Shown: positions 1 through 8,078, counted from the first letter of the stretch. The stretch is 64,000 nt of DNA from Paenibacillus aceris (GCF_017874035.1 NZ_JAGGKV010000016.1:101468-165467); one strand, 5' to 3'. The notes: a model not told the origin generated them from the letters alone. Numbers and translations are program-made.

Positions 1-2
1 CG

Positions 3-1298
3 CATATCAACTTTGAATTAATTACAGTAAATAATGGATCTTCAGATGGAACAAGAGAATATTTCGATAGTCTGCCAAATAAGAAGAAAATCCACTTGGA
101 CGAGAATGTAGGGCCAGTTAATGGTTTTAATATAGGAATGAAAGCAGCTGAAGGCAAGTATACGGCGGCTGTTTGTAACGATTTCATTTTTACAACAAGG
201 TGGCTGGACAACTTATTAATTTGTATAGAGTCTGACGAGAAAATTGGTTTTGTTTCTCCTGGTTCTAGTAATATTAGTAACCATCAAATGATTCAAGGGA
301 ATTATAGCAATTTGGAAGAAATGCAGCGATTCGCGGAACAATATAACCAATCTGATGCAAGCAAGTGGGAGGAGCGGGTTAGATTGCTTCCTTGTGTTTT
401 AATGGTTCGCACCGATCTTCTAAAGGAGATTGGTTATTTCGATCCAGAGTTTTACTTCGGGGAATTTGCTGACGACGATATAAGTTTCAGAATACGAAGA
501 GCCGGTTACAAGTTGATTTTTGCAAGGGATACATTTACATATCATTTTGGCTCCATAACGACTGGTGTAGATCAGAAAGAAAATAGTTCACTTGAAGTTA
601 GTAGAAAGATTTTTATGGAGAAGCACGGGATAGATTCGTGGAATGATGCGAATTTTGATTTAAACCTTGTCTCCTCTTTGGATGTCACCAGCAATCAAGA
701 AAGTGTGAGTATACTTGGAATTAACTCCAGATGCGGTGGGACACCGTTACAATTAAAAAATAAGTTGAATGAGCATGGTTTACATAATGTAAGTATTGAT
801 AATTTTACTGAGGATAGGAAGTATTTAATAGATCTAAAGACTGTTTCTGAACGTTCAGCATGCGGTAATGTTGTCGACATAAAGCATCTATTTGCGGACA
901 GAAAATACGATTATATTATTTTTGGTGAAGGTATTGAACGGTGTAATAGTATTGAACAGACTGTTGCGGATCTAGTAACATTGATGAAAAATGACGGTCA
1001 GCTAGTTTTTAAAATTAGGAATGGTTCTAATTATATAAGAGTTGCAAACCTGATCCTGGGGAATGTTCTGTCCAACGAAAATGAGCCGCAAGTTACTTAC
1101 TTGAATAAAGAAAAATTTCTTTCTATCCTAATAAAGCACGGACTGGTCATTAAAAGTGTGATTGCAGTTACACAGGAGGTTCCTAGTGGAGACAAAGAAA
1201 TTATCAAATATTTAGCTGGGGTCTCAACAAATCAAAAAGAGGCTACCGAAAGTATGCTATCGACGTTGGATTATATTATTACTGCGACATTGTCATAA
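3..1298 (+). CDS. Family 2 glycosyltransferase, 5' truncated by window edge
   Basis: The reading frame is open to the window edge, so the true start lies upstream. The first visible residues include NNGSSDGTREYF, the nucleotide-binding loop typical of GT-A family 2 glycosyltransferases, followed by a GKY...NDF segment in the place of the usual DxD region and a GYFDPEFYFGEFADDDISFR acceptor-side motif. The enzyme should move a sugar from a nucleotide donor to a growing surface glycan at the cytoplasmic membrane. After about residue 230 the GT2 fold ends. A C-terminal segment with YDYIIFGEGIER and NDGQLVFKIRN resembles the second half of a class I methyltransferase but shows no clear SAM-binding glycine loop. 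It is followed 13 bases later by rfbF, so it belongs to the sugar cluster. Acceptor and donor are unknown. Confidence 0.8.
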   Translation, partial: HINFELITVNNGSSDGTREYFDSLPNKKKIHLDENVGPVNGFNIGMKAAEGKYTAAVCNDFIFTTRWLDNLLICIESDEKIGFVSPGSSNISNHQMIQGNYSNLEEMQRFAEQYNQSDASKWEERVRLLPCVLMVRTDLLKEIGYFDPEFYFGEFADDDISFRIRRAGYKLIFARDTFTYHFGSITTGVDQKENSSLEVSRKIFMEKHGIDSWNDANFDLNLVSSLDVTSNQESVSILGINSRCGGTPLQLKNKLNEHGLHNVSIDNFTEDRKYLIDLKTVSERSACGNVVDIKHLFADRKYDYIIFGEGIERCNSIEQTVADLVTLMKNDGQLVFKIRNGSNYIRVANLILGNVLSNENEPQVTYLNKEKFLSILIKHGLVIKSVIAVTQEVPSGDKEIIKYLAGVSTNQKEATESMLSTLDYIITATLS

Positions 1299-1311
1299 AA
1301 GGGGAGTTCAC

Positions 1312-2085
1312 ATGAAAGCGGTAATACTCGCTGGCGGTTTGGGAACTAGATTAAGCGAAGAAACAAGTACAAGACCAAAGCCTATGGTTGAGATTGGAGG
1401 TAATCCAATCTTATGGCACATAATGAAGTCTTACTCACATTATGGAATTAATGATTTTATTATTTGCCTGGGTTATAAGGGGTATGTTATTAAAGAGTAT
1501 TTTGCCAATTATTATTTGCACCAATCTAATGTAACCTTTGATTTGAGAGAAAATAGTCTAGAAATTCATGATAACTATAGTGAGCCATGGAAGGTTACCC
1601 TCGTTGACACAGGCATAGATACGCAAACAGGCGGTCGTTTAAAAAGAGTTCAGAAGTATGTGGGTAATGAGCCGTTTTGTTTCACCTACGGTGATGGAGT
1701 AAGTGATGTGAATATTACAGAACTAATTGAATTTCACTACAAACAACATAAGCTAGCTACACTCACTGCTGTTGATCCTCCTGGTCGATACGGAGCTCTT
1801 GAAATGAACGATGACATGATTCGTCGTTTCCGTGAGAAACCTCAAGGAGCAGATAGCTGGATTAACGGTGGCTATTTCGTCTTAAGTCCAGAAGTCTTTG
1901 ACCTCATTGAAGGAGATACTACAATTTGGGAGCGGGGTCCGCTTGAGCAATTAGCGGCAACTGGTGAGCTTGCTGGCTTTAAGCATGATGGTTTTTGGTT
2001 GCCTATGGATACACTCCGTGATCGAATGCGGCTTGAGGAATTATGGAGTACCAATCAAGCTCCTTGGAAAGTGTGGAGGTCATGA
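1312..2085 (+). CDS. rfbF: Glucose-1-phosphate cytidylyltransferase
   Basis: This 257-residue protein makes CDP-glucose from CTP and glucose 1-phosphate, the entry step to CDP-linked deoxysugars. The N-terminus carries the nucleotidyltransferase signature AGGLGTRL (residues 7-14) and the RPKPM segment with the expected lysine. The FTYGDGVSDV motif further on supplies the metal-binding aspartate, and the length is normal for RfbF. The start ATG follows a GGGGAG ribosome site. Its TGA stop overlaps the ATG of rfbG (ATGA), indicating translational coupling. The pairing with rfbG makes the cytidylyl rather than thymidylyl assignment firm. Confidence 0.93.
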   Translation: MKAVILAGGLGTRLSEETSTRPKPMVEIGGNPILWHIMKSYSHYGINDFIICLGYKGYVIKEYFANYYLHQSNVTFDLRENSLEIHDNYSEPWKVTLVDTGIDTQTGGRLKRVQKYVGNEPFCFTYGDGVSDVNITELIEFHYKQHKLATLTAVDPPGRYGALEMNDDMIRRFREKPQGADSWINGGYFVLSPEVFDLIEGDTTIWERGPLEQLAATGELAGFKHDGFWLPMDTLRDRMRLEELWSTNQAPWKVWRS

Positions 2086-3134
2086 CTTTTTGGGAAGGTA
2101 AGCGAGTACTTGTAACGGGCCATACTGGTTTTAAGGGAGGGTGGCTCTCGCTCTGGCTTCAAAAACTAGGAGCACAGGTTATTGGGTATTCATTAAAGCC
2201 AGATACTTCAAATAACTTGTTTGAAATCGCTTGTGTAGCTCAAAATATGATATCTATTTTTGGAGATATCAAAAATGGAGAATCTATTTTAGAAGTAATA
2301 AAAGAGCATAAGCCTGAAATTGTGTTCCATTTGGCTGCTCAACCCTTGGTAAGGGCGTCCTACTTGGATCCAATAGATACTTATGCGGTCAATGTTATGG
2401 GAACAGTAAACATTTTAAATGCTGTGCGTCTATCTGATAAAGTAAGAGCCGTTGTGAATATAACTACGGATAAATGCTATGAAAATATGGAGTGGGATTG
2501 GTCTTATCGCGAAACGGACAGGTTAGGTGGTCATGATCCATATAGCGCTAGTAAAGCATGCAGTGAATTGGTTACGGATTCTTTTCGTAAATCATTTCTT
2601 GCCGAGCAAAACATCCAAATTGCATCAGTGCGAGCAGGGAATGTAATTGGCGGAGGGGATTGGGCTGCAGACCGCCTAATACCAGATCTCATTGTCTCAA
2701 TTCGAGCGGGAAGATTACCTATGATTCGCAACCCCTATGCAGTAAGACCATGGCAGCATGTGCTAGAGCCTCTCCACGGTTATTTGACACTTGGTGAAAA
2801 GTTATATACCAAAGGCAGTTCATTTGCTACTGCCTGGAATTTTGGACCTGGGGAAGAAAACATTCTAACAGTCGGGGAAGTTACTGACAAGCTGTTAAAA
2901 CATTGGGGATCTGATCTGCCATGGCACTATGATAAATCAAAGCACCCTCATGAAGCACAACTCTTGAAGTTGGATAGTTCCAAAGCTCGGAGCAAATTAA
3001 ACTGGAAACCTAGACTCAGTGTTTATGAAACCATAAAGTGGACAATTGATTGGTACAAACAATGGGAAGAACAAAAATTCATGAAAGATTTTACGATGCA
3101 GCAGATAGAAGCATACGAGAGGAAAAAGGGATAA
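2082..3134 (+). CDS. rfbG: CDP-glucose 4,6-dehydratase
   Basis: This 350-residue short-chain dehydrogenase/reductase converts CDP-glucose to CDP-6-deoxy-4-keto-glucose. The N-terminal VTGHTGFKGGWL (about residues 11-22) is the NAD-binding loop in the form typical of RfbG. The catalytic pair lies in DPYSASK, with Tyr154 and Lys158, after a TTDK motif. The start chosen is the ATG that overlaps the rfbF stop; an in-frame ATG 39 bases upstream lies inside rfbF. No rfbH-type 3-dehydratase follows in the window, so the 4-keto product seems to go to methylation and epimerisation rather than to 3,6-dideoxy sugars. Confidence 0.92.
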   Translation: MTFWEGKRVLVTGHTGFKGGWLSLWLQKLGAQVIGYSLKPDTSNNLFEIACVAQNMISIFGDIKNGESILEVIKEHKPEIVFHLAAQPLVRASYLDPIDTYAVNVMGTVNILNAVRLSDKVRAVVNITTDKCYENMEWDWSYRETDRLGGHDPYSASKACSELVTDSFRKSFLAEQNIQIASVRAGNVIGGGDWAADRLIPDLIVSIRAGRLPMIRNPYAVRPWQHVLEPLHGYLTLGEKLYTKGSSFATAWNFGPGEENILTVGEVTDKLLKHWGSDLPWHYDKSKHPHEAQLLKLDSSKARSKLNWKPRLSVYETIKWTIDWYKQWEEQKFMKDFTMQQIEAYERKKG

Positions 3135-3139
3135 AGTAT

Positions 3140-4372
3140 ATGGAAACATTATGTCGATTTTGTAACATGACCTTAAAGGAATTATTTGTCGATTTAGGAT
3201 TGTCTCCTTTATCCAACTCTTTTGTACATGAGAATAATCTTCATAAAAGAAATAATTTTTATCCACTGCATACCTATGTTTGTGGACATTGTTTTCTTGT
3301 TCAACTTGAAGAGTTCGAGTCACCTGACGAAATTTTCACTGACTATGTATATTTTAGCTCGTATTCAGAGAGTTGGGTTCAACATGCACGTACTTATGTA
3401 GAGGTAATCGTTGAAAGGTTTGGCTTGGATAGTAATTCACAAGTGCTCGAAATAGCGTGTAACGATGGATATTTACTTCAGTTTATGGTTGAGAAGCAGA
3501 TTCCTTCAATTGGAATAGAACCGGCAAGGAATGTGGCTGAAGAGGCTCGCAAGAAAGGTGTAACAGTTCTATCCGAATTTTTCGGGTCTGATTTAGCATC
3601 AAGTCTGGTCAAAAAAGGTACGAAAGCTGATTTGTTGATTGGCAATAACGTTCTAGCTCATGTTCCTAATATAAATGACTTTATTATCGGTATGAAACAG
3701 GTACTAAGCGAGCGCGGCGTCATTACTATGGAGTTCCCTCATCTACTTCGATTAATTGAACAGAATCAATTTGATACTATTTATCACGAACATTTCTCTT
3801 ATTTATCATTTCTCACAGTCAAATTCATGATTGCTGAGCATGGGTTAACACTATTTGATGTTGAAGAGCTAACGACTCACGGAGGTTCACTTCGTATTTA
3901 TGCTAAACATGAAGAGGATGAAACAAAGCCAATCACTGAAAATGTAACTCGTTTAGAATTATTAGAATTTCAAAAAGGAATACACTGCATAGAAACCTAT
4001 ACGACATTTGCAGATAGAGTGAAACAGATTAAAAGAAATATTCTACAATTTGTAATAGATGTTAAAAATCAAGGTAAATCAATCGTTGGATATGGAGCTC
4101 CTGCCAAGGGAAATACGCTGCTTAACTACTGTGGAATAGGTAAGGATATGATGGACTATGTTGTAGACCGCAATCCTGCAAAACAAGGTTTATACTTACC
4201 TGGTACACATATTCCTGTTTTTGATATCGAACATATGTACGAAACCAAACCTGATTATGTTGTTATTATGCCATGGAACCTGAAGGAAGAGATCTTTGGT
4301 CAAATCTCTTTTATTCGGGATTGGGGCGGTCAATTTGTCGTTTGGATTCCTGAAGTTGAGGTGTTTCACTAA
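3140..4372 (+). CDS. NDP-hexose C-methyltransferase (three-domain type)
   Basis: This 410-residue protein has the three parts of sugar C-methyltransferases of the TylCIII/NovU/TcaB9 type. There is an N-terminal zinc-binding region (Cys5, Cys8, Cys48, Cys51), a SAM-binding domain with VLEIACNDG at about 102-110, and a C-terminal sugar-nucleotide domain with GYGAPAKGNT at about 317-326. The YHEH motif at 215-218 matches the catalytic His/Tyr region of this family. Such enzymes add a methyl branch to a 4-keto-6-deoxyhexose, usually at C3. The start at 3140 follows AAGGG with good spacing; the longer frame would run back into rfbG. The substrate is inferred to be the RfbG product. Confidence 0.88.
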   Translation: METLCRFCNMTLKELFVDLGLSPLSNSFVHENNLHKRNNFYPLHTYVCGHCFLVQLEEFESPDEIFTDYVYFSSYSESWVQHARTYVEVIVERFGLDSNSQVLEIACNDGYLLQFMVEKQIPSIGIEPARNVAEEARKKGVTVLSEFFGSDLASSLVKKGTKADLLIGNNVLAHVPNINDFIIGMKQVLSERGVITMEFPHLLRLIEQNQFDTIYHEHFSYLSFLTVKFMIAEHGLTLFDVEELTTHGGSLRIYAKHEEDETKPITENVTRLELLEFQKGIHCIETYTTFADRVKQIKRNILQFVIDVKNQGKSIVGYGAPAKGNTLLNYCGIGKDMMDYVVDRNPAKQGLYLPGTHIPVFDIEHMYETKPDYVVIMPWNLKEEIFGQISFIRDWGGQFVVWIPEVEVFH

Positions 4373-4897
4373 ATGATTCTCAAGCAGCTGGAATTAAAGG
4401 GTGCATACATCATTGACCTAGTGCCGATTACAGATGAAAGGGGATTTTTCGCAAGAACATGGTGCAAAGAAGTTTTTAATGAATATGGAATCGATGTAGA
4501 TATAAAGCAATGTAATATATCTTATAACAAATTGAAAGGTACATTACGGGGGATGCATTATCAAGTTGCTCCATATGAAGAAGCTAAGTTTGTACGAGTA
4601 ATTCATGGAGCGATCTATGACGTTATCATTGACTTAAGAACGGATTCTCCAACCTATATGGAATGGACTAGTGTTGAACTGACTGCTCAGAAGCGCAACA
4701 TGCTTTATATTCCTGAAGGTTTTGCGCATGGGTTTCAAACATTGGAGGATGATACAGAGGTCGTTTATCAAATGGGTGAGAATTTCCACCCGGAATCAGC
4801 TAGAGGTATTCGCTGGAATGACCCTGCATTCAACATAAGGTGGAAAATAGAAGAGCTTATTATAAGTGAAAAGGATCAAACTTATAACTTATGGTAA
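4373..4897 (+). CDS. dTDP-4-dehydrorhamnose 3,5-epimerase-like protein (RmlC family)
   Basis: This 174-residue cupin has the RmlC signature: GFFARTW near residue 24, LRGMHYQ with the catalytic-position His62, IDLRTDS, and YIPEGFAHGFQTLEDDTEV leading to Tyr132. RmlC enzymes epimerise C3 and/or C5 of 4-keto-6-deoxyhexose nucleotides. The start ATG directly follows the methyltransferase stop. In this cluster it probably acts on the methylated CDP-4-keto sugar, but whether it epimerises C3, C5 or both cannot be read from the sequence. No rmlA, rmlB or rmlD is nearby, so a role in ordinary rhamnose synthesis is unlikely. Confidence 0.85.
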   Translation: MILKQLELKGAYIIDLVPITDERGFFARTWCKEVFNEYGIDVDIKQCNISYNKLKGTLRGMHYQVAPYEEAKFVRVIHGAIYDVIIDLRTDSPTYMEWTSVELTAQKRNMLYIPEGFAHGFQTLEDDTEVVYQMGENFHPESARGIRWNDPAFNIRWKIEELIISEKDQTYNLW

Positions 4898-4910
4898 AGG
4901 GGGAGTGGGG

Positions 4911-5399
4911 TTGATTATTATTTCCGAATCGGCATATGTGTCCAAATTAGCCGATATAGAGGATTCTGTTCGTGGAACTCAAATCGTAGTTGGTGATGGG
5001 ACAAAGATCGACTCATTTGTTAAAATCAAGCCAACGGGGGGAATCGGTGATGTCATCATTGGCTCTAATTGCTATTTAAATTCAGGAGTTGTCATTTACT
5101 CCGGCAATGGAGTGAAGATAGGCAATGATGTCATGATCGCAGCTAATTGCACTTTAGCTCCTGTGAATCATCAATATAAGCTAAAGCATTTAACGATAAG
5201 AGAACAAAGATTTCTTCCTAGTAAGGGAGGGATTATTATAGAAGATGATGTATGGATCGGCGCTAATTGTGTGATCCTAGATGGTTCCATCTTGAGAAGA
5301 GGGTGTGTTGTAGGGGCTAACTCCCTTGTAAATACTGAATTGGAGGCTTATTCCGTTTATGTGGGGAGCCCCGCTAAGAAAGTTGGGGAACGTTCATGA
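4911..5399 (+). CDS. Left-handed beta-helix acyltransferase (WbbJ/maltose acetyltransferase-like)
   Basis: This 162-residue protein is built from isoleucine-rich hexapeptide repeats (VIIGSNCYLNSGVVIYSG, IGNDVMIAANC, IIIEDDVWIGANCVI), the mark of trimeric acetyl-CoA-dependent acyltransferases. APVNHQY supplies the expected catalytic histidine. The chosen start is TTG at 4911, preceded by AAGGGGGAG; an upstream in-frame ATG would overlap the epimerase gene by 32 bases. The stop overlaps the next gene's ATG. It probably O- or N-acetylates the sugar or glycan made by the cluster. Confidence 0.8.
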   Translation: MIIISESAYVSKLADIEDSVRGTQIVVGDGTKIDSFVKIKPTGGIGDVIIGSNCYLNSGVVIYSGNGVKIGNDVMIAANCTLAPVNHQYKLKHLTIREQRFLPSKGGIIIEDDVWIGANCVILDGSILRRGCVVGANSLVNTELEAYSVYVGSPAKKVGERS

Positions 5400-6211
5400 A
5401 GACAACCGTTTTTGGATCAAAAGGATTTATTGGGAGTCACTTAGTACAAAGATTAGTTGAGCTTCAGTGTGAGTTCTTTGAACCCGAACGAGGAAGCTTG
5501 GAAGCCTTTAATACTTCATTGGGTCATGTGATATATTGTGCCGGAGTAACCTCTGATTTTAGGATGAGGCCTTATGATACAGTGAAGGCTCATGTGACCT
5601 ATTTGTCAGATTTACTACAGAATGCTCGATTTGATTCGTTTTTGTATGTATCTTCAACTCGAATCTATTACGGGGCCAAGGAAGGGTTTGAAGATTCGGA
5701 TTTAGTCGTAAACCCCAATCGATCCGATGATTTATTCCAATTATCCAAGTTATTAGGGGAATCCTTATGTCTCAACTCATCTAGAAATGTAAAAATCGCA
5801 AGAATATCCAATGTATGTGGACAAGATTTTCAATCCGATAATTTTTTGTACTCCATCATTAAAGATGCTGTTAATCATAAAGTAATTAATTTACAAACAA
5901 CATTAAGCTCAGCAAAAGATTATATTTGCATTGAAGATGTGGTAGAGTTGCTTATTAAAATTTCTCATGTTGGCACATCATCTATGTACAATATTGCGAG
6001 TGGAACTAACACCACAAATGAAAAGGTCACTAATGAGATACAACGTTTGACCTCATGTGATGTAATCGTTAAGCAAAATGCTGCAGAAATTATTTTCCCT
6101 CCTATATCCACAGAAAAAATCCAAGAAGAGTTTGCTTTTAAACCGTTGGATATAATCCAAAGAATCAAACAAATGACATTGAAATATCAAGCCGAAAGGA
6201 TAATTCCATAA
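5396..6211 (+). CDS. NAD-dependent epimerase/reductase-like SDR protein, catalytic Tyr replaced
   Basis: This 271-residue protein has the extended SDR fold: GSKGFIG (Gly7, Gly10, Gly13) for dinucleotide binding, YCAGVTS, and YVSSTRIYYG with the active-site serines near 86-87. In the Y-x-x-x-K position it reads FQLSK (Phe114, Lys118), encoded by TTC, so the usual catalytic tyrosine is absent. In this cluster a 4-ketoreductase is the missing step to a finished CDP sugar, so that is the most likely role if the enzyme is active. The start overlaps the preceding stop, and the next gene overlaps this stop by one base. Loss of the tyrosine leaves the activity open. Confidence 0.78.
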   Translation: MKTTVFGSKGFIGSHLVQRLVELQCEFFEPERGSLEAFNTSLGHVIYCAGVTSDFRMRPYDTVKAHVTYLSDLLQNARFDSFLYVSSTRIYYGAKEGFEDSDLVVNPNRSDDLFQLSKLLGESLCLNSSRNVKIARISNVCGQDFQSDNFLYSIIKDAVNHKVINLQTTLSSAKDYICIEDVVELLIKISHVGTSSMYNIASGTNTTNEKVTNEIQRLTSCDVIVKQNAAEIIFPPISTEKIQEEFAFKPLDIIQRIKQMTLKYQAERIIP

Positions 6212-6894
6212 TGGAACTGTCGTTACCATATAGTGATTTCAATTTGTATGTGCAAAAACAGTTAGAACATTTTTTCCCTGATAAAATCGCTATAAATCAA
6301 GGGGAATGGAACACAGTTATGGATAAGGCTTTAGACAGGACAGCCTTTTGTTTCAAACATGTTACTTTACCTGCGTATAATAAGAATGGGAGTCCTTTTT
6401 TGAATCATTTACATTCCGATCAATACGCAGTTTTTTTATGGTTTCTTTCGAATACAATATGGAAGGAATCCCAAAATGAAATTGTAGCAAATAAGTTGTT
6501 TTATTTAAACAAAGCGCTTCATGGAATTAGCGTAATGTATAATACAGCTCTACCGGATATTTTTTTATTGCTTCACACAGTAGGTACGGTTTTAGGAAGA
6601 GCAACTTATGGTGACTTCTTTGTTGCTTCGCAGGGTTGTACGGTAGGTGCACAAAACGATTGCTATCCTTTGATTGGCAAAGGGGTAGGGCTGCTTCCGA
6701 ATTCATCTGTGATAGGCGACTGCAGAGTGGGTAATCGTTCGGTTGTAGGGATAAATGCAACAGTTTATCAAGATGATATCGACCAGGATCAAGTTGTATT
6801 TGTTGATTCAGATGGAAAGGTACAGAGAAAATTGAAAAACGGTGATGCATGGACCCAACGTTTCTTTAATGTTTCTCTGAAGGATGTTAATTAA
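6211..6894 (+). CDS. Serine acetyltransferase-like protein
   Basis: This 227-residue protein has an N-terminal helical region and a C-terminal left-handed beta-helix. The LLHTVGTVLGRATYGDFF stretch (His122) followed by hexapeptide repeats (CTVGAQND, GVGLLPNSSVIGDCRVG, SVVGINATV) resembles serine O-acetyltransferase (CysE). Its place as last gene in the glycan cluster, and the absence of cysteine genes, suggest that it acetylates an amino-sugar or a serine-like group rather than feeding cysteine synthesis. The ATG overlaps the previous TAA in TAATG. No terminator-like hairpin is evident after it; the DnaA-box-like cluster follows at once. Confidence 0.65.
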   Translation: MELSLPYSDFNLYVQKQLEHFFPDKIAINQGEWNTVMDKALDRTAFCFKHVTLPAYNKNGSPFLNHLHSDQYAVFLWFLSNTIWKESQNEIVANKLFYLNKALHGISVMYNTALPDIFLLLHTVGTVLGRATYGDFFVASQGCTVGAQNDCYPLIGKGVGLLPNSSVIGDCRVGNRSVVGINATVYQDDIDQDQVVFVDSDGKVQRKLKNGDAWTQRFFNVSLKDVN

Positions 6895-6897
6895 TCC

Positions 6898-6992
6898 TGT
6901 GGATAATGTGTACAAACCTGTGCATAACTCTGTGAATAAAGTGGATAAACCTGCGCCGCGACAATATTCTACAAATTCCGCAGTTATCCACG
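6898..6992. promoter_or_regulatory. Cluster of DnaA-box-like sites
   Basis: Three sites fit TGTGNATAA, the reverse complement of the DnaA box TTATNCACA, exactly: 6898-6906, 6919-6927 and 6931-6939. A fourth, at 6940-6948, has one mismatch and directly abuts the third. A fifth site on the other strand, TTATCCACG at 6984-6992, also has one mismatch. The first four share one orientation, with starts 21, 12 and 9 bases apart. Bacillus subtilis carries such DnaA-box clusters away from the origin, where they titrate or are regulated by DnaA. Binding here is inferred. Confidence 0.6.
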
Positions 6993-7044
6993 GCTTGTAT
7001 ATACCCGAATTTTCAAAAAATTTACTTGGAATTAAAGTTTGAAA

Positions 7045-7074
7045 TTGACAGGTCAAGCAGACGGGTGATATAGT
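7045..7074 (+). promoter_or_regulatory. Sigma-A-type promoter of the cold-shock gene
   Basis: A perfect -35 TTGACA at 7045-7050 and a -10 TATAGT at 7069-7074 are separated by 18 bases. They leave a leader of about 65 bases before the cold-shock ATG, in keeping with the structured leaders of csp mRNAs. Confidence 0.75.
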
Positions 7075-7146
7075 CAAAAAGTAAGGGCTTTCATTATTCA
7101 TTGTTAATGATTTTACATTTTTTAAAACGAAGGGAATGTGTACGTT

Positions 7147-7344
7147 ATGCAAGGTAAAGTTAAATGGTTCAACGCAGAAAAAGGCTATGGTTTTATTGAG
7201 CGTGAAGATGGTGGGGATGTATTCGTGCATTTCTCAGCTATCCAATCTGAAGGGTTCAAAACGCTGGACGAAGGTCAAGCTGTAGAGTTTGACATCGTAG
7301 AAGGCGCACGTGGTCCGCAAGCAGCTAACGTTAGCAGACTATAA
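7147..7344 (+). CDS. Cold-shock protein (CspA/CspB family)
   Basis: This 65-residue single-domain protein is a five-stranded OB-fold RNA chaperone. It carries RNP1-like KGYGFIE and RNP2-like VFVHFSAI motifs, which bind single-stranded RNA and DNA with their aromatic residues. MQGKVKWFNAEKGYGFI is a typical beginning, so the ATG at 7147 was chosen over an in-frame GTG nine bases upstream that lies too close to the AAGGGA site. It is a monocistronic gene with its own promoter and terminator. Confidence 0.93.
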   Translation: MQGKVKWFNAEKGYGFIEREDGGDVFVHFSAIQSEGFKTLDEGQAVEFDIVEGARGPQAANVSRL

Positions 7345-7390
7345 TTATCCGGCACGGCTTGTGCCGCTAGTATACACCAACGAACATGCG

Positions 7391-7420
7391 CACCCTGGGA
7401 GTCATCCTGGGGTGTTTTTT
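7391..7420 (+). terminator. Rho-independent terminator after the cold-shock gene
   Basis: CACCCTGGGA pairs with TCCTGGGGTG across a GTCA loop, using two G-U pairs, and is followed by a run of seven T. Confidence 0.8.
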
Positions 7421-7447
7421 TGCGTATAAATATTATGCTCGGAATTT

Positions 7448-7474
7448 AAAGGAATTATGAAGATGGGGTGGAAT
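7448..7474 (+). promoter_or_regulatory. Sigma-H-type promoter of hpf
   Basis: AAAGGAATT at 7448-7456 and GTGGAAT at 7468-7474, with an 11-base spacer, fit the sigma-H consensus RnAGGAwWW-N11/12-RnnGAAT at every fixed position. The Bacillus subtilis homologue yvyD (hpf) is known to be under sigma-H and sigma-B control, so the match is biologically expected. Confidence 0.65.
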
Positions 7475-7510
7475 GTAGTATACTGTAAGTAGGAAGGGAG
7501 ATGTTTAACT

Positions 7511-8065
7511 ATGATGATTAGCATTCGCGGAGAACACCTTGAAGTAACTGAGGCCCTCAGGGACTATGTCGAGAAAAAATTAAACAGACTAGATAGGTAT
7601 TTTGAAGCTCCCCTTACATCCGATGTACAAGTAAAGCTAAGTGTGGTTAAAGGTTTACAAACCATTGAAGTGGCAATTCCTCTAACAGGCGTGCTGCTGA
7701 GAGCTGAAGAACGCAATTCAGATATGTATGCTTCGATTGATTTGGTAGTGGACAAGTTAGAGCGCCAAATTCGCAAGCATAAAACAAGAACGAACCGCAA
7801 AATTCGCGAAGAAGGCGGCAAGCGCGATTTGTTCAAAATCGAAACATCGCCTGTCACTTTTGTGGAAGAGGAAGAAGATTTTGAATTGGTCCGCAACAAG
7901 CGCTTCGATTTGAAGCCGATGGATGTTGAGGAAGCGATTTTGCAAATGAATATGGTTGGCCACAGCTTCTTTGTTTTCTCCAATATGGACACAGATTCAG
8001 TCAATGTCGTTTATAAACGCAACGACGGCAAGTACGGATTAATTGAGCCGGCAATTTACAAATAA
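7511..8065 (+). CDS. hpf: Long-form ribosome hibernation promoting factor
   Basis: This 184-residue protein inactivates 70S ribosomes and joins them into 100S dimers in stationary phase. The N-terminal half (about 1-100) is the S30AE domain, beginning ISIRGEHLEVTEALRDYVEKKL. The C-terminal domain (about 125-184), with FDLKPMDVEEAILQMNMVGH and FVFSNMDTDSVNVVYKRNDG, is the dimerisation domain of the long form. Two ATG codons stand in tandem; the first is placed well after AAGGGAG. It precedes secA, as in Bacillus subtilis, and has its own sigma-H-like promoter and terminator. Confidence 0.95.
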   Translation: MMISIRGEHLEVTEALRDYVEKKLNRLDRYFEAPLTSDVQVKLSVVKGLQTIEVAIPLTGVLLRAEERNSDMYASIDLVVDKLERQIRKHKTRTNRKIREEGGKRDLFKIETSPVTFVEEEEDFELVRNKRFDLKPMDVEEAILQMNMVGHSFFVFSNMDTDSVNVVYKRNDGKYGLIEPAIYK

Positions 8066-8078
8066 AATAAATGATACC

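Noticed and set aside
6898..6992. DnaA-box-like cluster considered as the chromosomal origin
   Set aside because: No dnaA, dnaN, recF or gyr genes nearby and no clear unwinding region; a titration or control site is more likely.
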